Shown: in pieces, positions 34,574-46,929 of the stretch
How the letters are laid out: each line of letters starts with the position of its first letter
How positions within the stretch are numbered: position 1 is the stretch's first letter
Assembly: GCA_048213135.1 (NCBI GenBank)
Contig: PS015213.1
Coordinates: 95,375 to 153,298, forward strand
Source: Reclinomonas americana ATCC 50394
Taxonomy: Eukaryota; Jakobida; Jakobea; Jakobida
Length of the DNA stretch: 57,924 bases
Direction of reading: 5' to 3'
Translations under genes and position numbers: made by a program
The notes under the pieces: generated by a model
Seen by the model: only the letters and a program-made list of their open reading frames with translations
Told to the model about the DNA's origin: nothing
The model's database searches: none

Positions 34574-37500
34574 GTTGGTAAGAATTTCAACTAACACAAC
34601 TGTCTGTCCTCACTCCCCTCCACAGTCGGGCGACAGTCGAGGTGGCAGCCGTGGGTCGAGTCCGGTCCACTCGCACTTGCCACTGGCGGACGAAGACTTT
34701 ATCTTCGAGACGAGCGACTTGGATCGCCTGCCCGGCGTACTGGTGGACTATGTCGACGATCCCGAGGAGTATTTCAACGACAGCTTTGTGGAGGACTGGC
34801 GGCAGGCACAATCGGCGGCGCGTTCACCAGCTCGCTCGCCGGAGACCGCAAACCGCTCACCCAACAAGGTGTGGGCACCAGACAATGCGCAGCTGCCTGC
34901 CAGCCCAGTTCCTCGTCTTTTGTGGCCGCTGGCCAAGCAGCCACCACCACCTCCATCAACTACAATGTCTCCGGTCCGCGAGGGCCTGCATGCCGCGCGG
35001 CCAGTTGTCAACATGCCGTCGCCGCCAACGACCACCAAGCGACCGCCTCCCGACGTGGCCGTCCCCATGACCATTCGGCGGCGTATGCGTGCCGGCGCCG
35101 CACAAGCTCAGCTTCGCCCCGACACGACGGAACGCCGCAGCCAGTCGGCGCGTTCAGCCGCTGCTGGTGCGTCGTCCACCATCTTGCCGCCGAAAGCCGC
35201 CGAGCAGCGTCGTGGATTCCGCGGAGCAAAGCGACAGCCGTCGCACTCACCAACTCGCAGCAAGCCGTCGTCGGCGCAGTCAGCGCGCACGCAAAAGGAG
35301 GACAAGACGCAGGCGGCGAAGCGCGGTCTCGCATACTTGCGGGCACTGAGCGACAAGGCGAGTGGCAGCAGTCGCAGCGCACCGACCAGTCGGCCCAGCA
35401 GCGTCGAGCGATCGCTGTCTGCTCGCTCATCACCAATTCTCGTACTGTCGGACACGGACGAGACAGCAGCGGCGGCAGCGGGCAAGCGCAGTGTGCGGCC
35501 TACGCCGCGCATTGTGTTGCATTCGTCAGTGGTCGATGTGGATTTCACGGCGCCAGCCTCCGCCGGTGGCGTGGGCATCACCGTGGACTCGGTGGATAAG
35601 TCGGCCGGCACCATGTCGCTGTCGATTGATCTGCAGATGGCGATCCCGGATCGTGCTCGCAACGACGCTGTCGGAGCGTCGTCTGCCGATCAGCGCGACA
35701 CCAAGATGACTTTTTCGGCCTCAGAGCCGAATTCGGTGGGCCCCTCGCCACGATCTCCGGGCAGTGGCCGCTCCAGCACACCTGTGCTGACAAGCAGCGA
35801 CAGCACTCGCAGCTTGCACGCATCTTCCGCTACTGCTGCCACCACCACCGCCGCAGGCGGCAACAACGATTCACAGTTGCTCTCAAGTGCGGCGGCGGCG
35901 GCCGCCGCCGCCACCGCCGCTGTGGATAGCTCGAGTGCTCGACGGAACAGTCTGCATGTTAACGCGCTGTTCCCTGCACGAGACAGACATCGACGGTCGC
36001 TCAGTGATTCAACGGCGGCGGCTGAGGTGTTTGGTCGGCGTCCGAGCCTTGCCGACGACAGCTCACAGAGTGGCCAGTCCACACAGACATCGGTCGAATC
36101 CTCCGGCACCGACGAGTGCGTCGCCACCCACCCATGTCCATCTGTTCTTTTCCGTCACTCACTGCTCCTGTCCTTTTTTGTGTGTGTGCCTTTTACAGTG
36201 AGCCTCTGCTGGTCAGTTCAATGCGACGACCCATGCAGCAGGTACACGATGACGAAGGACTGGTGCGCCGACCGTCGTTCGCACACGGTGCGGCTGCGGT
36301 CGTCGAGGAGGCACGAGCTCGACGACCGTCGTTTGCTCCCGGCACACCCAAGGCCGAAGAAGGCAGGGCACGTCGACCGTCGTTTGCGGTGGGCATGCCT
36401 GCTGGCGAGGAAGGTGGTCGTGCTCGGCGACCGTCATTAGCATTTGCTGAGGAAGGGAGGGGTCGTCGATCGTCGCTGGCGCTCGGTGCGCCGAGCATGA
36501 ATCGCCGCCAGTCTGTGGTGGACAGCCGTCGTCAGTCCGTGGTGGTTGCCGATGCGGGTGGTGACAGCAAGTTGACACGCCGCGCTTCCGCCTACGAGCG
36601 ACGCCGTCCGTCCAATCTCGACATGCGGCGACCGTCGATTTCCACAGCAGCCTCCTCCGACTCGACTCACGAGTCGAAGCGCTTATCGCAGCGACGGAGT
36701 CGCGGTTCATCGCCAGAAGTGCTGTCGACACCGCTGGCGGCCGGCAGCTCTGCTCTTGTCGAGGTTCAGCTCATGGGAGATGGCGATTCGCCAGACGCCA
36801 GGTCTGTCCATGTGAAGCACAGAGAGAGTGTGCGTGGTGAGCTCACTGCGGGTGCGACGCGCCCCCACGCACAGAGCCTTCCTGCCGCGCATTGTACAGG
36901 AAATGGTGCTGCGGGAGGTCACAGAGAACCAGGACAGGGGAATGCGAGTGGACTTTAGCCGAGATGTGGTCGGCTGTGTCATGCTGCTGGACATTAGCGG
37001 TTTGTGTGCCGCTGCTTGTGTATTGTGCATGCAGCTGCCTTGGATCAGCACGCCCCTCACACTCGTGGTTTGTGCAGGGTTCACTGCTCTGGCGGAGATG
37101 CTGTGCGGACTCGGTTCGGAGGGAATGGAGCAGCTCGTCGTCATCATCAACGAGTACTTCTCCAAGCTGCTCCACATTGTGACCAAGGAGTGCGGCGGTG
37201 ACGTCCTGTACTTTGTTGGCGACGCGATGGTGGTGCTCTTTGCAGACGAGGAGAACGATGAGGCTCGCGCAATCGCCATTGAGAGGATCAAGGAGTATGC
37301 GCGACAGGAACTGGCGGCCATGCACCCGAACGACAACGCCCGCAAGGAACTGGTCACCGCATCGTTGCATTCAATCGACGGCTCCAATGTGTCGAGTCTA
37401 CGAGCTGCTCTCTGCACCGCTCGACTCATGCAGTATGCTTCGAGCTATCGCGTGGGCGATTTGCGCCTGTTGATTCACATGGGTGAGTGTGTGCTTGCTT

Positions 37501-40500
37501 CACCAATCTCGAACGACTGTTCTTGCGCGCTGACTCCATCCTCTCTATCTCTCTCTGTCTCTCTCTTCCAGGCATCGGTTACGGCCCACTGAGCATCTGC
37601 ATCGCCGGCGGTGTTGGTGGACGGTGTCGCTACGTGTGTGGTGGCGCCGCCTTCGAGTCGTTGGCGAACGCCATGCAGGAGTGCGGCTCAAGCGACATTG
37701 TGCTGTGTCACACGACCGCCGCAATGCTCCGGTCGGCGACCAACAATTGCAAGTTGCGTACCACATTTTTTACCACCACGTACACACACAGCAAGTGGGG
37801 AGCGCGATTCACAAATACTCACGTGCTCCGTGGTACAGAGAGCTGGCGGCCTGCTTCGGGTTGGGTGACATGACCGAGTGTCCGCTCCCGGAGCCGAAAC
37901 AGTCGGCGTGGCGCCTGCACGTGCAAGCCGTCGCCGATCTCGGAGCCTCATTGGCGCTCAGTGCGCACACCGAGACCATGCTGCCGATTGAGGTCTTCCC
38001 ACCGGAAGCGTGGAGTTGCATGGCATCGCTGGTGCCCAAGTACGTCACCGATATGATGCTGCGAAGTGGCACAATTCTGCCAGAGCTGCGCAACGTGTCG
38101 GTGGTCTTCATCTCGTACACCAACGATCCCACCACCATGGAGATGATGCGAAGTGGATCCTCCAAGATTCACTGGGCCGTCAGCAAGACGCAGCAGGTGG
38201 CGCAATCACTGGACGGTGTCCTCACCAACGTGTTTGCGGACGAGAAGGGCGTCGGCGCACTGCTTGTCTTTGGCCTCAGTCCCAAGTCATGCGACAGTTG
38301 CGTACCGGCATGATCTCGTCGGAAGCGTACAGTCGGTCCTCATGCATGTGCGTACGAAACAAACAACAGGTTTCCAGCAGCGTGCCGTGTACGCCGCGGC
38401 GCAGTTGGCCGACATGTTCTGCAAGCAATCAATGCCATCTTCGCTCGGTGTCTGGTGCGGGCTTGTCGCGTGACACCTCCTTGCCTGCATCCACTGTGCT
38501 AGTCATTCACGTACTTTTTCATTCTTTTTTCCTCCAGTGTGGGTGTTGCGTACACTGGTCGCGTCGGTGTCGAGGTTCTGCGCCAAGACTTCACGTTGTT
38601 GGGCGATGTGGTCAACACTGCCGCGCGTCTCATGGCGAAAATGCGCTACCTGTGGCCCACTGTTGAACATGGTACATCACTGAAGCAAGAGAGAAAGAGA
38701 CCGTCCCTCTCTTGCACGTATTGTGAGACTCACTGTCATACACACACAACAGGAGGGCGACTCTCCGTGCTACCGGTGCTGTGCGACCAAGCCAGCAGTG
38801 CGAGCTGCTTCCTGGAGCCCACCATTGCCAACTCTCAGTACACACTCTCCGACACACCGACGGTGGTGACACTTAAAGGTCTTTTGCGCTGCCCCTCGTC
38901 CCTCGAATCTCGTCGCATGGTGTGCCTCTGACCTTGCCGTGATCGGCAATCTCTGCAGGCAAGGAGACGCCAGTGAGCTGTCATCAAGTCGTCAAGTACC
39001 GTGAGCCGGCCTGGCGTCAACTCAACTGCGACATGGAGGCCGACGACGGTCAATCGTCGGTGTACGGTACGTAACATATTTGAATCGCACGCACACTGTG
39101 TGGGAGCGGTTGGTTATTCACCGCATCGGCACCCATGTTGTGCAGTTGGTCGCGAGGAAATCCGCCAAGCCATCGACGACGCCGTGGCCTCGATCAAGGA
39201 GATTGCCGCCAATCCCTCGCACTTGCAGTCCAATGGTGCTGGCGACTCCAGTCAGCCCTACAGTCCAGCCACCACCAATTCCTCGCGCAGTCCGTCGGCC
39301 ACACGCAGACGCCCATCCGTGTTTGCCGTATCAATGGTTCGTTCACGCCATGGGTGGAATGCAGTGGACAGATTGTGTCGCTGACTTGGTGAATGGTGCG
39401 CGCACAGCCGACGGAGGAACCAGAGGGAGAAAAGAGTGATGCACAGGAACTGACGGCTCCGACGCCGTCTGGGTTGCGGCGTCTGTCGACTGATGTGAGT
39501 GATTTCGGCGCCATGCGGCCCGAGACACCCGTGTCACCTGGCGCGTCACCCGCTGTATCGCCGGTGAGTCCACTCGAGACAACGATAAAGAGGCAGAATG
39601 CGTCAACGTGCAACTCACTGCTTAGGTGCCCACACAGCAACCGATGCCCCAGACACCTGTCAGAAGGCAGTCGATTTTCCAACGCGAATCGCCCATGGAG
39701 ACGGTGAGGAAAAACTGCCTTCTTTCTGGGGAGTGCGATTAAGAAAAGCTCACGCGCACAATTTTGGCAACTCCAGATTCCGGGAAGAATGCTTGTGTTG
39801 GCGGGTCCAATGGGCAGCGGCCTGCAAACGACCATGCGCCGAATTCTGTCCGCAAAAGCGCGTCGTCGCCGGCGTTCTCCAGACGTGGTATGTGTTGTTG
39901 ACATGCAACTGCATTGTGTGCCTCTATTATCACTGCTGACGCCCATCGTCGCCGCCATCACGCACACAGTGCCCACTGGTGGTGTGCAACGGCAGTCTCA
40001 TTGGTGCTGGAGAGGCATTCTCGGCGTGGAAGCGCGGATTCTGGGAACTGCTCAACGCCCGTCCCAAGAGCCAGTTGCGTACACGCCAAAAGTCATGGAC
40101 TCTTCCCAGTCTCCATGTGGTCATTTTCCTTACCTGGGTCAAATATCGACAGATCGCGCGGCCGCTCGTCGGGCTCTGCCCCAGGCGCAGAGGCTGCACT
40201 GGTCCAAAAGGTGCTGCGCAATCTCAACCTGAAGGCCTGGGCCGCCCTCCTCAACCCACTGTTGGAGCTCAACTTTACCGACCCGCTGCCGGACAATCAA
40301 ATGCTGGACGTCAAGCGCTTCGAGCTGTGTGTCATCCTCATGGACGAGTTGGCAAAGCGATTATGGGGTGCGTGACTTGTGCACACGAGGCTCGATGCTT
40401 TTGTGCATACTGACGTGCAGGCAACGCAGGCATTCAACCTGGCTACGTGCTGCTGTCGGTGGAAAACGCGCACAATTTGGACGAGGCCTCTCGCACACTT

Positions 40501-43500
40501 CTGCAGCACTTTGTCTCCTTTAGCTACGCTCGCGCGCGAGTGGCCAAGTTCCCGCCGCGTATGCGACGACTCCCGTTCTTGGTGCTAGGCACCGTGCGCG
40601 TTCCGTACGCCGTTCCCATGCGCGCCGAGGACCTCAATATGGAAGTGCGCCGCATGCTGGACCTCCCACCGCGTGCGGCAGCCGGCATTAAGTTGACGGT
40701 TTGTGTCTGTTGCGGCAAAAGAGTTGCCGTTCATCCTGTTTTCTCATCTCCTCAAATAACAAACTGCAGGCCGTCCACCTGTCGGCAATGAGCGAGGCCA
40801 ACGTGCGGCAGTTCCTCCTCGAGTTCTTCGTCGCCAGCGAGGTGTCATATGAGGTCAGTCACTATTTGCTCACGCACTGTGAGAGTTTAAGTTGGAGGTC
40901 ACTTGTTGACACATGCATGTACATGCGCAGGTGTTTGCTGAGATTTGGCGCCATTCGCTGGGATGGCCGGGACGCATGATGCAGCTGGCCTCTGTTCTAC
41001 GCGACGAGAAAATCGTAGTTGTCGAGAACGATGTTATCAAGGTGGGGAGAGAGAGAGAGAGATTTTGTGGTTCGCTGAGCGACAACACTCACCTCACCAC
41101 TCCACAGTACTCGCGACGCGATTTTCGCACACTGGCCAGCATTTCCGAGCGCATCTCCAGCGCCGTGGAGGACACTCTGCTGGAGTTGCCGGCGATTGAA
41201 CAGGACGTGTTGCGGCTCGGTAAGTTTGCAGCAGCACACAGAGGATAATGCGCACGCATAGTACTCACTCTGTGTGTCTGGGGATAGCCACGGTGTTCGA
41301 CGAGCACATTCCGGCGGCCGTACTGCACGAGATTGTAGTGGCCATGGTACCACGCGCTGACATCTCCGTGCTCGACGTGTACGCCATTCTTGACCGCGCT
41401 CTTGGCCTCAACATCCTCGTGCGCTACTCGTCCACAACAACAGCGGCAACTGTCGAGGAGACCGAAGACTCGTTGTTGCATTTGTCTCTCCCGACTGGCG
41501 TCAGCTTGCCTGTGAGAGCACTGGAGACTCCGAGCATCCACGCAGCCTTCCAGCACCGCCGAGCACAACTGCAGCGAGCCGGACTGCACCGTGCACCCGA
41601 GGTCTGTGTCGAGTCTGTCAGTGATGTGTGGTGTTGCGGTGCCACAACTGACTGTATTGGTGTGCAGGTCGAGTATTCGTTCCGTTTCCGCAACACGACC
41701 ACGGCCTGGGCCTTGTATCACCAGATCTTGCCATCTCACCGAGGCCAATGTCACCGCCTGTTGTACGAGTACTACATCGGCAAACTGCCCGTTTCGTCGC
41801 ACCACTGCCTGCTCGTGTGTTTGTGTGCGTCTCTTAATTAGGTCTTGTGGTGCACAGTTTGTGCCAACATCATGGTTCGACCGCTACGACCCCAAGTACG
41901 ACAATGTCGTGGCGCGTCTGGCACACCACTCGCTGCAGGGCTTGTCGGATGTGGTGACTTCGTACCTGTACACTGCCGGTCGCGCGGCCACGCCACTGGC
42001 CAAGAGTTGCGCCGTACTAATAGCCAAAATTAAGTTGTGGAAAAACGTTCTTCTCACGTGTGTTGTGGAGCAGATGCCGACCGCCTGACGCAGCTTGTCG
42101 AAGGCCTCATGTTTGTCTACCAGTACGCATGCACGCTGGCGGCAACCTCCAAGCACCGCATGGCCGTGTCTGTGTTGCGACGAGGACTCCACCTGATGGA
42201 GAACTTTGGAGGCGAAGGTTTTTGACGACGCATCACGCACGATGCGGTTGTTGTTTTGTGCGCTCACCACCCCTGTCGTCGCAGTCGCATGCCCCGCCAT
42301 GCTCGAGTACCGTTTCCACTTCCTCAAGCTCTGCTCCTTCTCTATGGTGCAACTGGCCGACAGTGAGGTCGAGACGCGCACACAGCTCAACAGTGCCATT
42401 GACATGCTGGAGACCAACCGCGAGGTACAATGTCCTTGACTTGCTTACATCGGCCTTTTTCGGCTTTTTCCTGATGGTGTATCGTTTCTGCAGCTCGGCG
42501 GAGACTTGTACCACGATCTGCTGTTCGACTTGCTGTGCACGCTCATGGAGTTGGAGATGCAGACCGAGTCGGGGGAGCGCAAGATTGCCGAGTGCGATGC
42601 GCTCTGGGAGCGCATTGTCGAACTGCAGCCACAGCTTCGCGACGAGTTCCGCCGCGTCGACTACTGCCGGTGAGATCGACTTTGTGTCCGTCTGTGTCGC
42701 TTGTGTGTGTGTGGACATAATGCTCACCTCATGTGTGCGCACAGCATGAATATTGTGTACATGTCGATGAAGGGCGACCCGCTGCCGGCAGTCAAGGCCT
42801 TTGAGGACTTTGAGCACATGTTCGATCAGCGCAAGCACTGCAACACCATGCGTCACTACCCGCGATGTACCGACCTCGGCGTCACCACCTATGTCGTCAT
42901 GGCGAAGATGTACGCACATCTCGGCAAGTACACCGAGGCCGACCGCTGTTTCCGTGTCAGGTGCGTTGCCGTGGCTGTTGATTTGCTCCTCTATGTACTG
43001 AGCTCCTCATCGCGTGCTATGCATTGCAGCTGGTCCTTAGCCGACGCCTCTGCGCATGCCGAGAGCCGCGTGCTGTTCTTCGGCTACAGTGGCTACGTGC
43101 TTTCGTTCTTGGCCGACTGGTCTCTGCTGCGCCGCCTCAGTGTCGACGGTTTCCGCTACGCCAAGTTCCACGACAAGATCGCCTACCGCAAACTGTGTCT
43201 GTATCACTACCATTTGTGCGAGTACTACCGTCTGCGCAGCTGCGGCGAGGATGATCGCGAGGACGACAGCGGTGTGCCGCGACCGCCTTCTGCGGTCTCG
43301 GCGGTCGGTTCGACGACTGCCGACGAGATGCTCGAACAGTTTGCCGAAGAGGAGCTGGCCCTGTGTCGCGATGTCAACGAGGTGTTCTTGCACTTGCTCA
43401 GCGACATGGAGGCGCTGCGGAGACAGTCCATGGGACCGTGGGTGGCTGTCACTCTGTCGGATGTGCTCGTGCGTGAGGCGCGCCTGGCCACCGCCATCAG

Positions 43501-44102
43501 CGTGCTGTCCTCGCAGCTGGCGCTCTTGCGGCGTGCCAACGACCACCAGATGCCGTGGATCATGCTCATTCGCCGCATGGGTCGAGCCATGTGCCGCCGA
43601 CTGACGCGCTCAGTGGATCCGTCGTATTTGGGCGACGGCGACTGGCGTGAGTTCCCCTTCACCGACCAAGAATGGGAGCGAGCCTACACAGCGCTGGTGG
43701 AGGGCGTCAACCGATGCGGTTCGGAGCGCGAGCTCGGCAGCGAATGGATTCGCGTCTGCGTCTGCCTCTCGCTGTGGTGGTGCGCCTTCCAGTTCCGCTG
43801 TGAGCAGGCCGAGCGCAAGGTACGCACACAAAGAGACAGTGCCACCACAGTTATTCTCGCTCGCTTGCGTGTTGACTAAACAGAAACCACCACTGCAGGG
43901 CAAGAAGGAGGAGATCTTGGCGCTCGTCGAAGTCGACGACAAGCTGATGGAGCGCGTGTGGAAGCGCCAGACGCCAGAGATCTGCGACATGCTGCAGGAG
44001 CTGCGCGAGGACCCATGGAGGCCGGGAATGGACAGCGTCAAGCGCAATGCCAAGTGGATGGCGCTGCTCACGGCCATTGAGAAACGCCTCGGTCCGGTGT
44101 GA
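33768..44102 (+). CDS. soluble adenylyl cyclase (ADCY10-like), with long N-terminal extension
   Basis: Class III cyclase making cAMP. The ATG at 33768 follows an in-frame stretch without other ATGs. About 1000 residues of Ser/Arg/Ala-rich disordered sequence precede the catalytic part. C1 (about 36890-37760) has GCVMLLDISGFTALAE and GGDVLYFVGDAMVVLF, so both metal-binding Asp are present. C2 (about 38090-38670) has VSVVFISYTNDP, GVLTNVFADEKGVGALLVFG and QDFTLLGDVVNTAARLM, with the Asn and Arg of the transition-state pair. A linker rich in Ser/Pro follows. Then comes the sAC-type NTPase module with LVLAGPMGSGLQTTMRR (39787-39840) and YVLLSVENAHNLDEAS, and a long helical-repeat C-terminus to TGA 44100-44102. 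Order C1-C2-NTPase-helical repeats is that of animal sAC, normally activated by bicarbonate and calcium. More than twenty introns. Confidence 0.9.
35940..36637 (+). other. array of 13 RRxS (PKA-consensus) motifs
   Basis: In frame, upstream of the C1 domain, read RRNSL, RRSLS, RRPSLAD, RRPSFAH, RRPSFAP, RRPSFAV, RRPSLAF, RRSSLAL, RRQSVVD, RRQSVVV, RRASAY, RRPSNL and RRPSIS. One intron (about 36116-36199) lies between the third and fourth. The four RRPS(F/L)A units share a spacing of about 20 residues with Ala/Glu/Gly filler, so they look like a degenerate tandem repeat. Codons differ between copies (cga, cgt, cgg, cgc for Arg; tcg, tca for Ser), so the repeat is not recent. RRxS followed by a hydrophobic residue is the PKA consensus; modification is inferred. 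Confidence 0.85.
39304..39673 (+). other. three further RRxS motifs in the C2-NTPase linker
   Basis: RRRPSVF at 39304-39321, RRLSTD at 39477-39494 and RRQSIF at 39662-39679 lie on separate exons of the linker between the second cyclase domain and the P-loop module. Each sits in Ser/Pro-rich, probably disordered sequence. Confidence 0.8.
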
Positions 44103-44279
44103 TCGAGCGACACACAACAACAACAACAACAACTACCAATCTTTCGCCACGACCATCGTCGTGTGCCACACAACAACCACACACACAATTACCACACCGC
44201 CACTCTCTGGATGGAATAATAAACCAAACAACAATCAAGAAACATGCACAACACGCAGCACAAGCAGTACCTTTCTTGT

Positions 44280-45199
44280 TTACTTGTTGGCACCTTCCGT
44301 GGTGGACGCAGGCGGAGAAGTGGTGTCCGACGGAGGTGATCCCTGACGATTCTTGACGCTGAACAACAACTCGTCGAGCTTCTCACGATTCACACGCGAC
44401 TGCTGCTGCCCGTGCACCGTTTGCGTTCTCCGCAGCTCCTGCAACACGNNNNNNNNNNNNNNNNNNNNNNNNNNNNNNNNNNNNNNNNNNNNNNNNNNNN
44501 NNNNNNNNNNNNNNNNNNNNNNNNNNNNNNNNNNNNNNNNNNNNNNNNNNNNNNNNNNNNNNNNNNNNNNNNNNNNNNNNNNNNNNNNNNNNNNNNNNNN
44601 NNNNNNNNNNNNNNNNNNNNNNNNNNNNNNNNNNNNNNNNNNNNNNNNNNNNNNNNNNNNNNNNNNNNNNNNNNNNNNNNNNNNNNNNNNNNNNNNNNNN
44701 NNNNNNNNNNNNNNNNNNNNNNNNNNNNNNNNNNNNNNNNNNNNNNNNNNNNNNNNNNNNNNNNNNNNNNNNNNNNNNNNNNNNNNNNNNNNNNNNNNNN
44801 NNNNNNNNNNNNNNNNNNNNNNNNNNNNNNNNNNNNNNNNNNNNNNNNNNNNNNNNNNNNNNNNNNNNNNNNNNNNNNNNNNNNNNNNNNNNNNNNNNNN
44901 NNNNNNNNNNNNNNNNNNNNNNNNNNNNNNNNNNNNNNNNNNNNCACGCACACACAATCAATCACAATGCACATGTGCGCGTAGTGAGGCAGCAAAGGGA
45001 CGCACCTCGGGTGTCGGACCCTTCAGTGAGGTCATCAACCCTGTGCATGTATGAGCAGAAGAGAGAGAGAGAAGAAGAAGGGGGAGAGTGTGGTGTCGGG
45101 CACCTCACACCCACCATAGCCAATGGCGATCGGAGTGAAAAAGTAAAAGAGGCCGACGCCGATCTTGCCGCTGCGTGTGCGCACAGTGAAGCGACCCAT
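44280..45199 (-). CDS. small one-helix membrane protein, possibly mitochondrial
   Basis: ATG 45197-45199 opens MGRFTVRTRSGKIGVG and continues LFYFFTPIAIGYG. Splicing adds LMTSLKGPTPE, then a 496-nt gap intervenes. The C-terminus after the gap is QELRRTQTVHGQQQSRVNREK and LDELLFSVKNRQGSPPSDTT, ending at 44280. The architecture is a short basic N-terminus, one membrane helix, a polar helix and a disordered tail, with few residues in total. This is typical of small inner-mitochondrial-membrane assembly factors; UQCC3/Cbp4 (complex III assembly) has a similar layout, but the resemblance is too weak to name it. The gene starts 139 bp downstream of the universal stress protein stop, on the same strand. 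Confidence 0.55.
44449..44944. other. assembly gap, 496 N
   Basis: Run of N inside the small membrane-protein gene. Confidence 0.99.
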
Positions 45200-45338
45200 G
45201 AGCGTTGGCGGCGATAGCTCCGTGCACCACACGATCGATTCCACGCGGAGATTGAGAGTGGGACAACTTTGTGATAACCATTCGCTTTTACTCTCACATC
45301 GCTTATTGGCATTCCCTGTGTATGCCGTGGTGTGCCAT

Positions 45339-46923
45339 TCAATCATCTTCACCGGGTCGGCACACCAGCACCTGCGCGCACGTTCGTGCAAAGTGTGAAT
45401 TTCCCAGCATGTACGTCGACGCATTCCAGAAGATCGCCGACTCACCGAGCATGGTGCATGGCTGCTCACCACATACAGATATGAACCAATACGCGCATCA
45501 GCAACAAGAGAACAACGGACGTCGACGTCGACCACACTTCGAACAACGCAACTGCACAACGTACTCGGAAACGCTGCCGATCAAAGCTCGCTGGGAGACA
45601 ATGAGCAGCAGAAGAGGGATGCACAAAGGAACCCCCGAGTGCCTACCTTTATTGCGCCCATTCCGCGCGATCCAATGACTGCAGAAGAGAATGAGGAAAA
45701 AAAAGATGCTGCGGAAAGATGCGACGGGCGACGACGTAACTGATCATGTCGACGCGCTCGGCAGTCGCCAGCTCCACCAGTCCCTCTCGTGCCTTGACNN
45801 NNNNNNNNNNNNNNNNNNNNNNNNNNNNNNNNNNNNNNNNNNNNNNNNNNNNNNNNNNNNNNNNNNNNNNNNNNNNNNNNNNNNNNNNNNNNNNNNNNNN
45901 NNNNNNNNNNNNNNNNNNNNNNNNNNNNNNNNNNNNNNNNNNNNNNNNNNNNNNNNNNNNNNNNNNNNNNNNNNNNNNNNNNNNNNNNNNNNNNNNNNNN
46001 NNNNNNNNNNNNNNNNNNNNNNNNNNNNNNNNNNNNNNNNNNNNNNNNNNNNNNNNNNNNNNNNNNNNNNNNNNNNNNNNNNNNNNNNNNNNNNNNNNNN
46101 NNNNNNNNNNNNNNNNNNNNNNNNNNNNNNNNNNNNNNNNNNNNNNNNNNNNNNNNNNNNNNNNNNNNNNNNNNNNNNNNNNNNNNNNNNNNNNNNNNNN
46201 NNNNNNNNNNNNNNNNNNNNNNNNNNNNNNNNNNNNNNNNNNNNNNNNNNNNNNNNNNNNNNNNNNNNNNNNNNNNNNNNNNNNNNNNNNNNNNNNNNNN
46301 NNNNNNNNNNNNNNNNNNNNNNNNNNNNNNNNNNNNNNNNNNNNNNNNNNNNNNNNNNNNNNNNNNNNNNNNNNNNNNNNNNNNNNNNNNNNNNNNNNNN
46401 NNNNNNNNNNNNNNNNNNNNNNNNNNNNNNNNNNNNNNNNNNNNNNNNNNNNNNNNNNNNNNNNNNNNNNNNNNNNNNNNNNNNNNNNNNNNNNNNNNNN
46501 NNNNNNNNNNNNNNNNNNNNNNNNNNNNNNNNNNNNNNNNNNNNNNNNNNNNNNNNNNNNNNNNNNAAGCAACAGTCACGCACTCGTCGACAACACACAC
46601 ACACACACCACGCAGACAGAGAGAGAGAGACCTTTGCGGGATGCACTCTTTGCGTGACATCGATGCTGCCGTGATGCACGCCCAGCAGACCCTCGACTTG
46701 TGCCCACGCCACTGAGAGTGCCTCGGTGACCTTGGGGTGTGTTGGTGGCTTCTTGCCCGCACACATGGCCAGAATGATCTCGTCACTGCGTGTGTGTGTG
46801 TGTGAGCGGAACAACAGAAACACTCACTGCGCACACGGACCCTGGTGCGGCCAGTTGCGCGGCCTTGACAGCTGCGCGGAGACAGCCATCGCTGCCGTCG
46901 ACTGCCACCAACATGCGCGTCAT
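45339..46923 (-). CDS. universal stress protein (UspA family, ATP-binding type)
   Basis: Small alpha/beta protein of the UspA fold. ATG 46921-46923 opens MTRMLVAVDGSDGCLRAAVKAAQLA, the N-terminal strand with the VAVDGSxxS-like nucleotide loop. Splicing leads to DEIILAMCAGKKP and ALSVAWAQVEGLLG. After a gap come GLVELATAERVDMISYVVIGSRGMGAIKRA and LIGSVSEYVVHHAPCSVLV. The last two hold the G-x2-G-x9-G-S motif of the ATP-binding subtype. The frame ends CRPGEDD with TGA 45339-45341. All splices needed in the last 350 bp are GT-AG with matching phase; the one before HHAPC uses GTTGCG..GAGCAG. The 768-nt gap seems large for the missing middle, so it probably also holds introns. Confidence 0.85.
45799..46566. 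other. assembly gap, 768 N
   Basis: Run of N in the middle of the universal stress protein gene. Confidence 0.99.
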
Positions 46924-46929
46924 GTTTGA

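Noticed and set aside
45400-45480. GC-AG intron in the universal stress protein before HAPCSV
   Set aside because: A normal GT-AG splice (donor GTTGCG, acceptor GAGCAG) gives SEYVVHHAPCSVLV in phase, so no unusual donor is needed here.
45035-45559. Single 174-codon minus-strand gene across 45.0-45.6 kb
   Set aside because: It merges the last exons of the universal stress protein with the 5' part of the next gene. Conserved motifs show two genes separated by 139 bp.
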